Positions 46,205 to 55,496 are shown, numbered from the stretch's first letter. The stretch is 64,000 nucleotides of DNA from Streptomyces sp. SID8352 (GCF_009862265.1 NZ_WWGX01000104.1:248183-312182); one strand, 5' to 3'. Notes: generated by a model not told the origin, from the letters alone. Numbers and translations: made by a program.

Positions 46205-46410
46205 GGTGGTGCCTCCGGCGGTGGGCGCCCAGAGGGAGGGGCGCTGGGGGTGCTTCGGTTCCTGCTGAGTGATCGGTGCGGGGGATGCCATCGGTTCGGC
46301 GGGGTGGTGTGCGCCGGCGCGCGGGTGGCGCGCGAGGGGCGTGAGGGGTGCCTGTGACGCAGGCGCCGGGCACGCGGGAGATGGCTCGCGGGGACAGCCC
46401 GGACACCTTC

Positions 46411-46439
46411 AACGTATGACACGCCGTGCCACTCCGCAA
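46411..46439 (-). promoter_or_regulatory. ccr operon promoter
   Basis: On the minus strand TTGCGG (46434-46439), a 17-bp spacer and TACGTT (46411-46416). Start near 46404, leader about 200 nt. A 5-9-5 inverted repeat GTGCC/GGCAC (46426-46444) covers the -35 box and may bind the adjacent TetR protein. Confidence 0.5.
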
Positions 46440-46550
46440 GGCACTGAGTGTCAAAGATGGCGCTCAGATGAATTCTTTACCTCACGGATGAGCGATGATC
46501 GATCGAATGTGATCTCCAAGAGGGCGGAAATCGGCCCCGGACATACGAAA

Positions 46551-46574
46551 ACGGCCACCCGCAGGGGTGGCCGT
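46551..46574 (-). terminator. Terminator of the tetR gene before ccr
   Basis: ACGGCCACCC (46551-46560) and GGGTGGCCGT (46565-46574) form a perfect 10-bp stem with a GCAG loop, followed on the minus strand by TTTT. It lies 31 bases after the tetR stop, so tetR is not co-transcribed with ccr. Confidence 0.7.
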
Positions 46575-46605
46575 GATCACGGGGAGAGGGGTCGTCCGAT
46601 GCCTC

Positions 46606-47418
46606 TCAGCGGTCCTTCAGTGCCTGCTCGATGGCGCGCATGACCTCGTGCAGCGGCGCGTCGGTGCGCGCCACCGTCACCAGCACCTCGCCGTCGGCGG
46701 ATGCCGAGGCGGCGGCCGGCCGCGACGGCGCGGCACCCCGCCCGGCGCCGATGCCGGTGCCGAAGGTCCGGCGGACGATCGCGAAGGCGTGGTCCAGTTC
46801 GGCCTCCACGTCTCCCTGTCCGTCCGCGCGCAGCCAGCGCCGCAGAACGTGGTTGTGGGCGGTCACCACGGCGGAGGCGGCCACCTCCGCCATCAGCGGG
46901 TCGTCGTTGGAGTCGTCGTCGTGGGCGTGCTCGTCGAAGTGGCCGAGCAGATAGCGGGTGAACAGGCGCTCGTAGCGGGCCACCGAGGCGATCTCCGCCT
47001 CGCGCAGGGTGGGCACCTCGCGCGTGAGCTTGTAGCGGGCCACGGAGATCTGGGGCCGGGCCGCGTACATCTTCATGACCTCTTTGATGCCGCGGCACAC
47101 CGTGTCGAGCGGATGCTCGTGCGCGGGCGCCGCGTTCAGCACGGCCTCGGCGCGGACCAGGGTGTCGTCGTGGTCCGGGAAGATCGCCTCCTCCTTGGAG
47201 CGGAAGTGGCGGAAGAACGTGCGGCGGGCGACGCCGGCCGCCGCCGCGATCTCGTCGACGGTGGTCGCTTCGTACCCTTTGGTCGCGAACAGCTCCATCG
47301 CCGCCGCCGCCAGCTCCCGGCGCATTTTGAGCCGCTGGGCGGCGGCCCTGCTGCCGGCCGCGCTCTCCGGCGCGTCGGGCGTGGCTGGTGTACGTGAGGA
47401 CTTGGCGGGCTGGGACAT
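46606..47418 (-). CDS. TetR-family regulator, probable controller of the ccr operon
   Basis: A 270-residue TetR protein. The HTH spans residues about 30-70 (AMELFATKGYEATTVDEIAAAAGVARRTFFRHFRSKEEAIF). The ligand domain is longer than average and has a poly-Asp stretch (HAHDDDSNDDP). The start is ATG 47418, with no ribosome site but TACGTT (47425-47430) six bases before the ATG, so it is probably leaderless. It lies immediately upstream of ccr but is separated by its own terminator, and the ccr promoter has an inverted repeat that could be its site. Acyl-CoA as ligand is a guess. Confidence 0.83.
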   Translation of the reverse strand: MSQPAKSSRTPATPDAPESAAGSRAAAQRLKMRRELAAAAMELFATKGYEATTVDEIAAAAGVARRTFFRHFRSKEEAIFPDHDDTLVRAEAVLNAAPAHEHPLDTVCRGIKEVMKMYAARPQISVARYKLTREVPTLREAEIASVARYERLFTRYLLGHFDEHAHDDDSNDDPLMAEVAASAVVTAHNHVLRRWLRADGQGDVEAELDHAFAIVRRTFGTGIGAGRGAAPSRPAAASASADGEVLVTVARTDAPLHEVMRAIEQALKDR

Positions 47419-47582
47419 GCACCGAACGTACTGCATGGGCGTCAACCGGTGCGCGGAACCGGGGGCCGTCCCGTCCGCCGGGGGCGGGACGGCCCCGGCG
47501 GACCGAGCGGTCCGCCCCACCCCCCGGTGGGCCGGAACCCGCCGCCCGGCGGCCCGCCCGGGGGTGGGGCGGGCCCGGCGGT

Positions 47583-49388
47583 TCAGCGGCGGGCGTGCTC
47601 GCGGAAGCCCCGGCCCGTCTTGCGGCCGAGGCAGCCCGCGGCCACCAGATGCTCCAGCAGGGGGGCCGGGGCGAGCCCCGGATCCCGGAACTCGCGGTGC
47701 AGCGCCCGCTCGATGGCCAGCGAGACGTCCAGGCCGACCACGTCCAGCAGCTCGAACGGGCCCATCGGATACCCGCCGCCCAGCCGCATCGCCGCGTCGA
47801 TGTCGTCCGGCGTCGCGTAGTGCTCCCCGACCATCTTCACGGCGTTGTTCAGGTACGGGAACAGCAGCGCGTTCACGATGAACCCGGCCCGGTCCCCGCA
47901 GTCCACCGCGTGCTTGCGCACCGTGGCGCAGACCTCGCGGACGGTGGCGTGCGCCTCGTCGGAGGTCAGCACCGTGCGCACCACCTCGACCAGCCGCATC
48001 GCGGGCGCCGGATTGAAGAAGTGCATGCCGATCACGTCGCGCGGGCGCGAGGTGGCGCGGGCGCAGGCGACGACGGGCAGCGAAGAGGTGGTCGTGGCCA
48101 GGACGGCGCCGGGCCGGCAGACCTTGTCCAGGGCGGCGAACACCTGCCGCTTGACCTCCAGGTCCTCGGCGACCGCCTCCACCGCCAGGTCGGCGTCCAC
48201 GAAGTCGTCGTAGGCGTCCGTCGGGCGGATGCGCTCCAGGGTCCCGGCCGCCGCCTCGGCGGACAGCCGTCCCCTGCCGACCGAGCGGGCCAGCGAGGCG
48301 GCGACCCGGTCCCTCGCGGCGCGCGCCCGCTCCAGGCTCCGGGCGGCGAGCACGACCTCGTACCCGGCCACCGCGAAGACCTCCGCGATGCCCGAAGCCA
48401 TGGTGCCCGATCCGGCGACACCGACCACGCGCACCGGGCGGCCCGCCACCGAGGGGCCGCCCCCCAGTGGTGTCAAGGCGTCCGGGACCACGGTGGCACC
48501 GCCCGGCGCCTCGTAGGTGTAGAAGCCGCGGCCCGCTTTGCGGCCCGTCAGCCCCGCCTCGCTGAGCTGGCCGAGGACCGGGGCGGGCGCGTGCAGCCGA
48601 TCGCGGGTGGCCGCGTACATGGCCTCCAGGACGGTGCGTGCGGTGTCCACGCCGATCAGGTCCAACAGGGCCAGCGGCCCCATCGGCAGACCGCAGCCGA
48701 GGCGCATCGCGGCGTCGATGTCCTCGCGGGTCGCGTAGCGCGACTCGTACATCGCCGCCGCCTGGTTGAGGTAGCCGAACAGCAGCCCGTCCGCCACGAA
48801 CCCGGGCCGGTCGCCGACCGCGACGGGCTCCTTGCCGAGGTCCAGGGCGAGACCGGTGACCACCTCGACGGCGTCCGGGGAGGTCAGCACCGAGGAGACC
48901 ACCTCGACCAGCCGCATGGCCGGCGCCGGGTTGAAGAAGTGCAGGCCCAGCACCCGTTCCGGGTGGGCCGACTCGGCGGCCAGCCGGGTCACGGACAGCG
49001 CGTTGGTGCCGGTCGCCAGGATGGTCCCGGGGCGCACGATCCGGTCCAGCTCACGGAAGATCTCCTGCTTGACCTCGTACGACTCCGGGGCGACCTCGAT
49101 CACCAGATCGGCGTCGGCCGCCGCCCGCAGATCGGTGGCGGTGCGGACCCGGGCGAGCGCCTCGGCGCGCTCCGCATCGGTCAGCCGCCCGCGCTCCACG
49201 GCGCGGGCGGTGGAGGACTCCAGCACGGCGAGGGCCCTGGCGGTCCGCGCCTCGCCGATGTCGATGCCGACGACGTCACGGCCGGCCACGGCCAGGACCT
49301 CGGCGATGCCGGTGCCCATGGTGCCGAGGCCGACCACGGCGACGGTGCGGGGCGGGGAGAGGGCGATGTCGGACGGGGGAGTGGCCAT
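47583..49388 (-). CDS. Tandem-duplicated 3-hydroxyacyl-CoA dehydrogenase (Hbd/PaaH type)
   Basis: A 601-residue protein made of two homologous 3-hydroxybutyryl-CoA dehydrogenase units, each with an NAD motif (GLGTMGTGIA at residues 20-29; GSGTMASGIA near 326-335), the HFFNPAPAMRLVEVV motif, and the C-terminal helical domain with AMRLG. The second copy has Ala for Gly in the usual GxGxMG. It oxidises or reduces 3-hydroxybutyryl-CoA/acetoacetyl-CoA with NAD, the step before crotonyl-CoA, which Ccr then uses. The start is ATG 49388 with GGAG 8 bases upstream. It precedes TetR and ccr on the same strand. Confidence 0.87.
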   Translation of the reverse strand: MATPPSDIALSPPRTVAVVGLGTMGTGIAEVLAVAGRDVVGIDIGEARTARALAVLESSTARAVERGRLTDAERAEALARVRTATDLRAAADADLVIEVAPESYEVKQEIFRELDRIVRPGTILATGTNALSVTRLAAESAHPERVLGLHFFNPAPAMRLVEVVSSVLTSPDAVEVVTGLALDLGKEPVAVGDRPGFVADGLLFGYLNQAAAMYESRYATREDIDAAMRLGCGLPMGPLALLDLIGVDTARTVLEAMYAATRDRLHAPAPVLGQLSEAGLTGRKAGRGFYTYEAPGGATVVPDALTPLGGGPSVAGRPVRVVGVAGSGTMASGIAEVFAVAGYEVVLAARSLERARAARDRVAASLARSVGRGRLSAEAAAGTLERIRPTDAYDDFVDADLAVEAVAEDLEVKRQVFAALDKVCRPGAVLATTTSSLPVVACARATSRPRDVIGMHFFNPAPAMRLVEVVRTVLTSDEAHATVREVCATVRKHAVDCGDRAGFIVNALLFPYLNNAVKMVGEHYATPDDIDAAMRLGGGYPMGPFELLDVVGLDVSLAIERALHREFRDPGLAPAPLLEHLVAAGCLGRKTGRGFREHARR

Positions 49389-49778
49389 CACGGGACTCCA
49401 GGAGGGGATGACGACGGGAACACACCCCGGCGCGCGGGAGCGCCGGACGTGTGCGGGGGAGGGGGAGTGCGGGTGGGGGACGCGCCGATGCCCCGGCGTG
49501 TCCGTCCGTGCAGCCGGGGGCGTGTTGTGCGCCCGCCCGGCGGCCTCCGGCCCGGCCCTGTCCCGGGGCCATGCCGTCCTGCGGTACCCGGAGCGCCTGG
49601 GGCGCCCGGCGCACACCCGTGCTTGGGTACCGGACCTGCTCATGGCGGCCGCGTCACCGGACCGCCATGGGGAGTGCGTACGAGTGGATGACCCGCTCGT
49701 CCGAGCCTAACCGGCGGGTAACGAGCGCGCCAGCCCCCCGTGTTCGTGACGTGGCTCCCACGGCGGGTGTGACCGGCC
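49389..49778. other. Divergent intergenic region, hbd / HEAT gene
   Basis: About 390 bp with no gene. It contains TAGGCT near 49703 on the minus strand, a possible -10 of the hbd gene, but without a good -35. Confidence 0.4.
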
Positions 49779-49792
49779 TAACCTCGATGCCA
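49779..49792 (+). promoter_or_regulatory. Leaderless promoter of the HEAT-repeat gene
   Basis: TAACCT (49779-49784) ends seven bases before the ATG at 49792, and there is no ribosome site between them. The -35 region is weak. Confidence 0.5.
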
Positions 49793-50367
49793 TGGACGAG
49801 GAGTCGCGCGCGCTCACGGAGCGCTTACGGATGGAGTCGGGCGGGACGGCGGAGTACGACCGCCTCACCGCCACCGGGGACCACGACGAACTGGCCGCCG
49901 TGCTCATCGAACAGGGGCAGCCCCTGTGGGCCCGCGAGCTGGCCGCGTTCCGGCTCGGCGCCGCGGGCGACCGGCGCGCCTTCGAATCGCTCATCCTGCT
50001 GCTCAACCACCGTGATCCGCCGCGCTGCGCCGCCGCCGCGTACGCCCTCGCCCGCCTTGGCGATCCGCGCACCGCCCGCGCCGCCGCCACGCTCGCCACC
50101 AACGAACTGCGCGTCGCCTACGCCCTGCATCCGGTGCGGCTGCTGGCCGAACTGCGCGCCCCGGAGTCGGTGCCCGCGCTCATCACCGCTCTGGAGAGGC
50201 GGCTCGGCCCGCGCGACCCCTACCGCCGGGTGGCCCTCGCCTGCGTCGAGGGCCTCGGCGCCCTGGGCGACGAGCGGGCCGTGCCCGTCCTCCGCGACGC
50301 CCTCGCCCACCCCGCGCTGGCCGAGGCGGCCGTACGGGCCCTGGACCGCATCCCGGGGCCGCGCTGA
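49792..50367 (+). CDS. HEAT-repeat domain protein
   Basis: A 191-residue all-helical protein with repeated helical hairpins: ELAAFRLGAAGDRRAFESLILLLNHRDPPRCAAAAYALARLGDPRTARAAATL and VALACVEGLGALGDERAVPVLRDAL match the PBS-lyase/HEAT type. Four to five repeats can be traced. No catalytic motif is seen, so it is probably a protein-interaction scaffold; its partner is unknown. The start is ATG 49792, probably leaderless. It stands alone and is convergent with the S33 peptidase gene. Confidence 0.85.
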   Translation: MDEESRALTERLRMESGGTAEYDRLTATGDHDELAAVLIEQGQPLWARELAAFRLGAAGDRRAFESLILLLNHRDPPRCAAAAYALARLGDPRTARAAATLATNELRVAYALHPVRLLAELRAPESVPALITALERRLGPRDPYRRVALACVEGLGALGDERAVPVLRDALAHPALAEAAVRALDRIPGPR

Positions 50368-50527
50368 GGACCCGTCGACGGCGTGGCCCGTCGGCGGCTG
50401 CGGGGCCCGTCGGCAGCGGGGGCCGGGACCCTGGACCCGTTTGCCGGGTACGGGAAGCGGGCCGGTCGGCCGTTCCCGAGCCGCCGGCCCGTCCGGGGCT
50501 CCCGGCAGGATCCCCGTGGCCGGCCGG

Positions 50528-52114
50528 TCAGCCCCGGACGCCGAGCAGCCCGTGCAGAGTGGAGCCGCGCGAGGAGGCGGACGCCGTCTTCGCCGTCAGG
50601 GGCTCGGGTTGGGGCGCCGCCGCGCACACCGCGTCCGCCTCCCCGCCCGCGCCCCGGCCGCGCGGCACGGTCCCGTCGGCGAGGTACGCGGCCAGATGCC
50701 CGTCCAGGCAGTCGTTTCCGCTGAGGGTGACGCCGTGGTTGCCGCCGCCCTCCTCGACCACCAGATGGGAACCCCGCAGCAGGCGGTGCGTGGTGACGGC
50801 GCCCTCGTACGGAGTGGCGGCGTCACCGGTCGCCTGGAACAGCAGGGCCGGGGGCAGCGCGCGGTTGGCGACGTCCACCGGGCGGCGTGGCGCGGTGGGC
50901 CAGAAGGCGCAGGGCGCGTTGTACCAGGCGTTGTTCCAGGTCATGAACGGTGCCTTCAGGGACACCTCGGCGTTGTCGGCGCGCCAGGTGCGCCAGTCGC
51001 GCGGCCAGCGGGCGTCGGCGCACTGCACGGCCGTGTAGACGCTGTAGCCGTTGTCCCCGGCAGCGTCCTGGGCGCCGAGGGCCTCGTACATCCCGACGAG
51101 GGGCCCGGTGTCCCCGTCGTTGACGTAGGCGGCGAAGGCCGCCGCCAGGTGGGGCCAGTAGCCGTCGTAGTAGCCGCCGGGCAGGAAGGTGTCCTCCACC
51201 TCCGCGGCGCCCACCCTGCCGTCGGCCGGGTGCTCGGCCAGCGCCTCCCGCATGGCGTACCAGCGCGCCCCGATCCGGTCCGGGTCCCTGCCGAGCCCGT
51301 ACGCGGCGTCGTTCCGGGCGATCCAGGCCATGAAGGCGCGGTGGCGGTCCTCGAAGGCGCGGTCCTGGTTGAGGTTGGCGTCGTACCAGACGTCCGCCGG
51401 GTCGACGACCGAGTCCAGGACCAGGCGGCGCACCCGCTCCGGGTACAGCCTGGCGTAGACGGCGCCCAGGTAGGTGCCGTACGAGTAGCCGAAGTAGTTG
51501 ATCCGGGAGGCGCCGAGGGCCGCGCGGATCGCGTCCATGTCGCGTGCCGCGTCGACCGTGCTCATGTGCGGGAGCAGCTTCGCGTACGCGGTGCCGCACG
51601 CGTCGGCGAAGGACCTCGCCCGCGCCAGGTTGGCCCGCTCGACGGACGGGGTGGCGGGCACGGACCCGGGCCGCACCGGGGCGAAGTGGCCCGGCGCGCA
51701 GTCCAGGGCCGGTTCGCTCGCGCCCACGCCGCGCGGGTCGAAGCCGATCACGTCGTACTGCGCGGCCACCTCCCCGGGCAGTGAGGAGGCCACGAACCCG
51801 GCGAGTCCGCGTCCGCTGCCGCCGGGGCCGCCCGGGTTGACCAGCAGTGGGCCCTGGAACGTCCTCGCGGTGTGCGGGACACGGGTCAGCGCCAGGGTGA
51901 TCCGCTCGCCGCGCGGGCGGGCGTGGTCGAGCGGCACGGCCAGCGAGGCGCACTGGAGCGTCGGGTGGCCGTCGGTGCCGCACGCCTTCCAGTCGACCGG
52001 CGCGGGCGTGGCGACGGGAACGGAGGTGGACGCTCCGGCCTCGGCGGGAACGGCGGTGAACGAGCCGGCCACGAGGGCGGCGGCGCCGCAGAGCAGGGCT
52101 GCGCGGTGTCTCAT
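50528..52114 (-). CDS. Secreted alpha/beta-hydrolase, tripeptidyl aminopeptidase (S33) type
   Basis: A 528-residue exported hydrolase with a signal peptide (about residues 1-27, ending VPAEAGA). The oxyanion segment LVNPGGPGGSG, nucleophile Ser211 (GYSYGT), the acid in ATGDAATPYEG and the C-terminal His in GGGNHGVTLSG mark the S33 tripeptidyl aminopeptidase/TAP family. It should release tripeptides or amino acids from peptides outside the cell. Start ATG 52114, behind GGGGAGGA. It is convergent with the HEAT gene. Two extra cysteines near the C-terminus may form a disulfide. Some relatives act on esters or proline peptides. Confidence 0.88.
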   Translation of the reverse strand: MRHRAALLCGAAALVAGSFTAVPAEAGASTSVPVATPAPVDWKACGTDGHPTLQCASLAVPLDHARPRGERITLALTRVPHTARTFQGPLLVNPGGPGGSGRGLAGFVASSLPGEVAAQYDVIGFDPRGVGASEPALDCAPGHFAPVRPGSVPATPSVERANLARARSFADACGTAYAKLLPHMSTVDAARDMDAIRAALGASRINYFGYSYGTYLGAVYARLYPERVRRLVLDSVVDPADVWYDANLNQDRAFEDRHRAFMAWIARNDAAYGLGRDPDRIGARWYAMREALAEHPADGRVGAAEVEDTFLPGGYYDGYWPHLAAAFAAYVNDGDTGPLVGMYEALGAQDAAGDNGYSVYTAVQCADARWPRDWRTWRADNAEVSLKAPFMTWNNAWYNAPCAFWPTAPRRPVDVANRALPPALLFQATGDAATPYEGAVTTHRLLRGSHLVVEEGGGNHGVTLSGNDCLDGHLAAYLADGTVPRGRGAGGEADAVCAAAPQPEPLTAKTASASSRGSTLHGLLGVRG

Positions 52115-52557
52115 GGAGTCCTCCCCAGGATGCGGGGGCGAGCGGTCCGCGGGGTCGCGGCCCTCGCGCATCGTCCCGGAACGGGCCTCCGGAAGAACCT
52201 GATCCCTCCTCATATGACCCGATCGGGTCGCGGAATGCCCTCGAACGCGCGGGAACGGACCCGAACGGCCTCGGGTGAGCGAGAGCTGAACCGGTCCGGT
52301 CGGCGTGCTCCGGTCAGCCGCCGCCCCGTCCCGCGTGCACGCCTTGCATCCGCCGGAGGCGCGGTCGTATTCGTTGGCGGAGTCGGCGGAGCCCGCGACT
52401 GCCCGGTGCGATGAGCCGCCTGACGGACAAGGGTGTTCCGGAGGCGGGGCGGTTCCGTTCCGGTTCGGGCGACCCGCACTGGACTGCCCCGACCGGTGTC
52501 GACGGGACGGAGAGAGCCCATGGTCCGTGCCGCGGCGAACCGGGCCGTTCCGGGGCG
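52115..52557. other. Gene-free stretch between S33 peptidase and the nuclease fragment
   Basis: About 440 bp with no convincing gene. A 14-bp perfect palindrome GACCCGATCGGGTC lies at 52216-52229, upstream of the peptidase start, and could be an operator. Confidence 0.5.
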
Positions 52558-52869
52558 TCACTTGGTGTTGTGCACGATCCAGCTCTCTCCGTACTGCCAC
52601 GTGCCCTGCGCGTCGTACACCTGGATGTCGCATTCCAGGCGCTCGGGAATCAGCGCGGAGTAGTTGTTGTCGATATCGACCGCCACCTGCCCCGTGGCAC
52701 CCAGATCCGCCCCGGTCACCGTTCCGTAGCATGCTCTGACCTCGTACTCGACGATTTTCCCCGCCTTGATCTCGTCCTTCACGTTCTTCTCGGCGTAGTG
52801 GAGGTGATTGGAGTTCCCGGTCTTCGTCAGCGGGGTGAGATTGCTCAGGGTGTTACCGGGCCCGTGCCC
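52558..52869 (-). pseudogene. C-terminal fragment of a DNA/RNA non-specific endonuclease-like toxin
   Basis: The last 104 codons of a minus-strand frame read as a clean domain: GHGPGNTLSNLTPLTKTGN, then AEKNVKDEIKAGKIVEYEVRACYGTVTGADL, a pattern like the non-specific endonuclease (His-Me) domains at the tips of polymorphic toxins. Its base composition is lower in GC than its neighbours. There is no credible start: upstream the frame continues into low-complexity sequence (52870-53187) and no ribosome site or ATG precedes it. So it looks like a decayed remnant or a cassette whose N-terminal part is lost; no immunity gene was recognised. The family match is by eye only and not certain. Confidence 0.5.
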
Positions 52870-53187
52870 GGGTGGCCTGCCGCCCCGAGGGTCGGCCGGT
52901 GGAACTTCTCGCGGGAGGGTGCGGGCCGCCGCGTCACGCGATCGGACCGGAGCCGGCCGGGGACCTGGACGGGCAGGCTGTCCAGCAGGTGCCGCTGAGC
53001 AGGTCGGCCGGACACCATCTGACGGACACGACGGATCCCCACCGCGGTCAGCGCCACCGGTCCCGCCCCGGCCCACCCTCACGGCGCGCGCGGCACGCGA
53101 AACCGTGACCTGCGGCAGACCACAAGACACCCGCGGGGAAGTAGGGTCCCTATCAACCAAGCCGAACATGACCGAAGCGGGGCATTC
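52870..53187. other. Gene-free stretch upstream of the LysR gene
   Basis: About 320 bp. It holds a palindrome TAGGGTCCCTA (53142-53152), 36 bp before the LysR start, which could be part of its operator or promoter. Confidence 0.45.
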
Positions 53188-54132
53188 GTGGACCTTGAGG
53201 CCCTTCACTCCTTCCTCGCGGTGGCCAAGCACCGGAGCATCTCCAAGGCCGCCGCCGGCCTCTACGTCACCCAGCCGACGATGAGCCAACGGCTGCGTCG
53301 ACTGGAGGAGAGCCTCGGCTTCGCCCTGTTCGAACGCGGCTGGACCGGGGTGGTGCTCACCCCCCAGGGGGCCTACTTCCTGCCCTACGCCGCCACGCTC
53401 ATCCGCGACCTGTCGAACGCCTCCGCCGTCCTCGGCACCAAGGACCCGGCCCGGCCCCGCAGCTTCGACGAGGTCGCCGGGCACCCGCACAAGGTCATGT
53501 TCGGCGTGGACAACTGGCTCTCGGAACGCTCCGTGCGGGCCGTGGTGAGCACCGCCCTCGGCTCCTACGGCGCCGACGAGTTCCGGATCACGAGCCGGCC
53601 CGCCACCACCCTCATCGACCTGCTGGAACTCAACCAGCTCGACGCCGCGTTCTTCTACTCCACGGAGTCCGACCACCCGTTCCACACCGAGGTCATCGGC
53701 ACCGAGGACATGGCGCTGGTCCACCCGCCGGGCACCGTCCTGGAGGAGCACAGCGCCCCCGCCCTGACCGAGCTGCTCTCCCGCTACCGGTTCGTCCTCT
53801 TCGACAACCCGGTGCTCACGCACCACGCCCGCATCACCACGACCCTGATCGAGGACTACAAGATCTCCCGCTTCCACGTGGTGGACGACTACCGCACGAT
53901 GCACGCCCTCATCCGGCTGGGCGAGTGCATCTCCGTCGTGCCTACCGGGGTGGTCCTCGCCGACCGGGAGCGCTGCGGCACCGACCTGCCCGCCACACCG
54001 CTGCCCGGACTCCTGCCGGAGATCAACGTCACCGTCGGCATCAGCGACGCCGGACGCGACCACGGTGTGAGCGACGATTTCGCCGCGTCGATCGCCCGCT
54101 TCCTGGACGCCGAAGCGCCCGGAGCCGGGTGA
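53188..54132 (+). CDS. LysR-family transcriptional regulator
   Basis: A 314-residue LTTR. The winged HTH is at residues 1-60: MDLEALHSFLAVAKHRSISKAAAGLYVTQPTMSQRLRRLEESLGFALFER. The effector domain follows from about residue 90. It most likely controls the convergent MFS/cysteine hydrolase operon just downstream or an unseen target; usually LysR genes are divergent from their target, so the layout is odd. The start is GTG 53188 with a weak GGGG ribosome site. A hairpin follows its stop. Confidence 0.85.
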   Translation: MDLEALHSFLAVAKHRSISKAAAGLYVTQPTMSQRLRRLEESLGFALFERGWTGVVLTPQGAYFLPYAATLIRDLSNASAVLGTKDPARPRSFDEVAGHPHKVMFGVDNWLSERSVRAVVSTALGSYGADEFRITSRPATTLIDLLELNQLDAAFFYSTESDHPFHTEVIGTEDMALVHPPGTVLEEHSAPALTELLSRYRFVLFDNPVLTHHARITTTLIEDYKISRFHVVDDYRTMHALIRLGECISVVPTGVVLADRERCGTDLPATPLPGLLPEINVTVGISDAGRDHGVSDDFAASIARFLDAEAPGAG

Positions 54133-54152
54133 CCCCGCGTTCTCACGCGGGG
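54133..54152. terminator. Terminator between LysR and MFS genes
   Basis: CCCCGCG (54133-54139) and CGCGGGG (54146-54152) form a 7-bp stem with a six-base loop directly after the LysR stop; it can work for both convergent genes. Confidence 0.55.
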
Positions 54153-54224
54153 CGTCCGGTCCGGGCGCCGGCCCCCGGGGAAAGGGGCCCGGGGACGGGG
54201 TACGAGGACGGGGCGATGGGCCGG

Positions 54225-55496
54225 TCAGGCTCCGGCGGGCGCCTTGGCGACGGGGTCGGCCGGGTCGGCGAGGTCGGCCTTCTTCGGCGCCGTCTCCTGG
54301 AGGAAGGACGCGGCGACCACACAGAGCACCAGCCCGCCCAGCGCCAGGTAGAGGACGGTCTCGATGCCGTGGTTCTGCGCCAGGTATCCGGCGACGGACG
54401 GGGCCACACCGCCGCCGAAGATCTCCGCGACGCCCATGACGGTGCCGGCGGCGGCGCCCATCAGCCCGGCGGGCACGGACTCCACGGTGATGGTGCCGGC
54501 GAGCAGGGCCAGGCAGCCGTTGGCGCCGAAGGCGATGAAGAACAGCAGCAGGAACAGCAGCGGCACCACCGGGCCCTGGAAGATGAAGCCGACCAGCATC
54601 GCCATGGCCATCAGCAGCGCGGCGACCACCACGGGCTTGCGGCCGAACCGGTCGGAGAGCCCGGGGATCACGAGCTGGCCGGCGAAGGCGCCGAATCCGA
54701 TGCCGGAGGCGATGACGCCCATTTGGGTGGTGCCGATGCCCTGGTGGTCGACGAGATAGCTCGGCACCATGGCGCTGAGCACGAAGATGCAGGTCATCGC
54801 GCCGCACAGGGCCAGGATCGCCAGCCGGATGTTGCGGTAGCGGAAGACGTCCAGCCAGCGGGGCTTCTCGCCGGGGGAAGCGGCGACGATCGTGGATTCG
54901 AAGGCGGGGAGCTGGTGCGGCTCACGGATGGTCCGGAAGACGAACCAGGCCAGCACCAGTCCGGGCAGCAGCATGATGCCGAAGACCCAGTGCCAGCTCG
55001 GCAGGATGCGCAGGAGCTGGGTGGCGATGATGGGGCCCAGACCCACGCCGAACAGGGCGAAGGTGCTCTGCTGGATGCCCATGTTCAGCCCACGCCGCTG
55101 CGGACGTGACGCCTCCGCCGTGGCCGCCACCGCCGTCGGGGTGAAGGCGCCCTCGGTGACGCCCATGATGACGCGCACCATCAGCAGGCTGAAGAGTCCG
55201 CCGACCAGTCCGGTCAGCAGCGAACAGACCGAGAAGAACGCGATTGACGCGACGAGGATCTTGCGCCGTCCCAGCCGGTCGGAGAGACCGCCCATGAGAA
55301 GGGAGGAAGCGCCCCAGGCAAGACCGAGAACACCGATGATGTTCCCCAGGTCCTGATAGTCCAGCCCGAGTTCCTTCATCATCGAGGGGAAGAGCGGACT
55401 GATGATCCAGCGGTCCAGGCCTACGAGACCGAATCCGAGGGAAAGCAGCAGTACCGCGGAACGCTCATAGCGGACGTCGTACTCTTTTGTCGTCAT
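54225..55496 (-). CDS. MFS transporter
   Basis: A 423-residue 12-helix major facilitator. The loop 2-3 motif GGLSDRLGRRKIL (residues about 69-81) and its repeat GLSDRFGRKPVV (about 280-291) are clear. The N-terminus has LSLGFGLVGLDRWIISPLFPSM, typical of the metabolite/anion:cation symporter-like group. It probably moves the substrate or product of the cysteine hydrolase encoded with it, as its ATG 55496 overlaps the hydrolase stop by 4 bases. The start is preceded by GGAAGGAAG. Substrate unknown. Confidence 0.87.
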   Translation of the reverse strand: MTTKEYDVRYERSAVLLLSLGFGLVGLDRWIISPLFPSMMKELGLDYQDLGNIIGVLGLAWGASSLLMGGLSDRLGRRKILVASIAFFSVCSLLTGLVGGLFSLLMVRVIMGVTEGAFTPTAVAATAEASRPQRRGLNMGIQQSTFALFGVGLGPIIATQLLRILPSWHWVFGIMLLPGLVLAWFVFRTIREPHQLPAFESTIVAASPGEKPRWLDVFRYRNIRLAILALCGAMTCIFVLSAMVPSYLVDHQGIGTTQMGVIASGIGFGAFAGQLVIPGLSDRFGRKPVVVAALLMAMAMLVGFIFQGPVVPLLFLLLFFIAFGANGCLALLAGTITVESVPAGLMGAAAGTVMGVAEIFGGGVAPSVAGYLAQNHGIETVLYLALGGLVLCVVAASFLQETAPKKADLADPADPVAKAPAGA

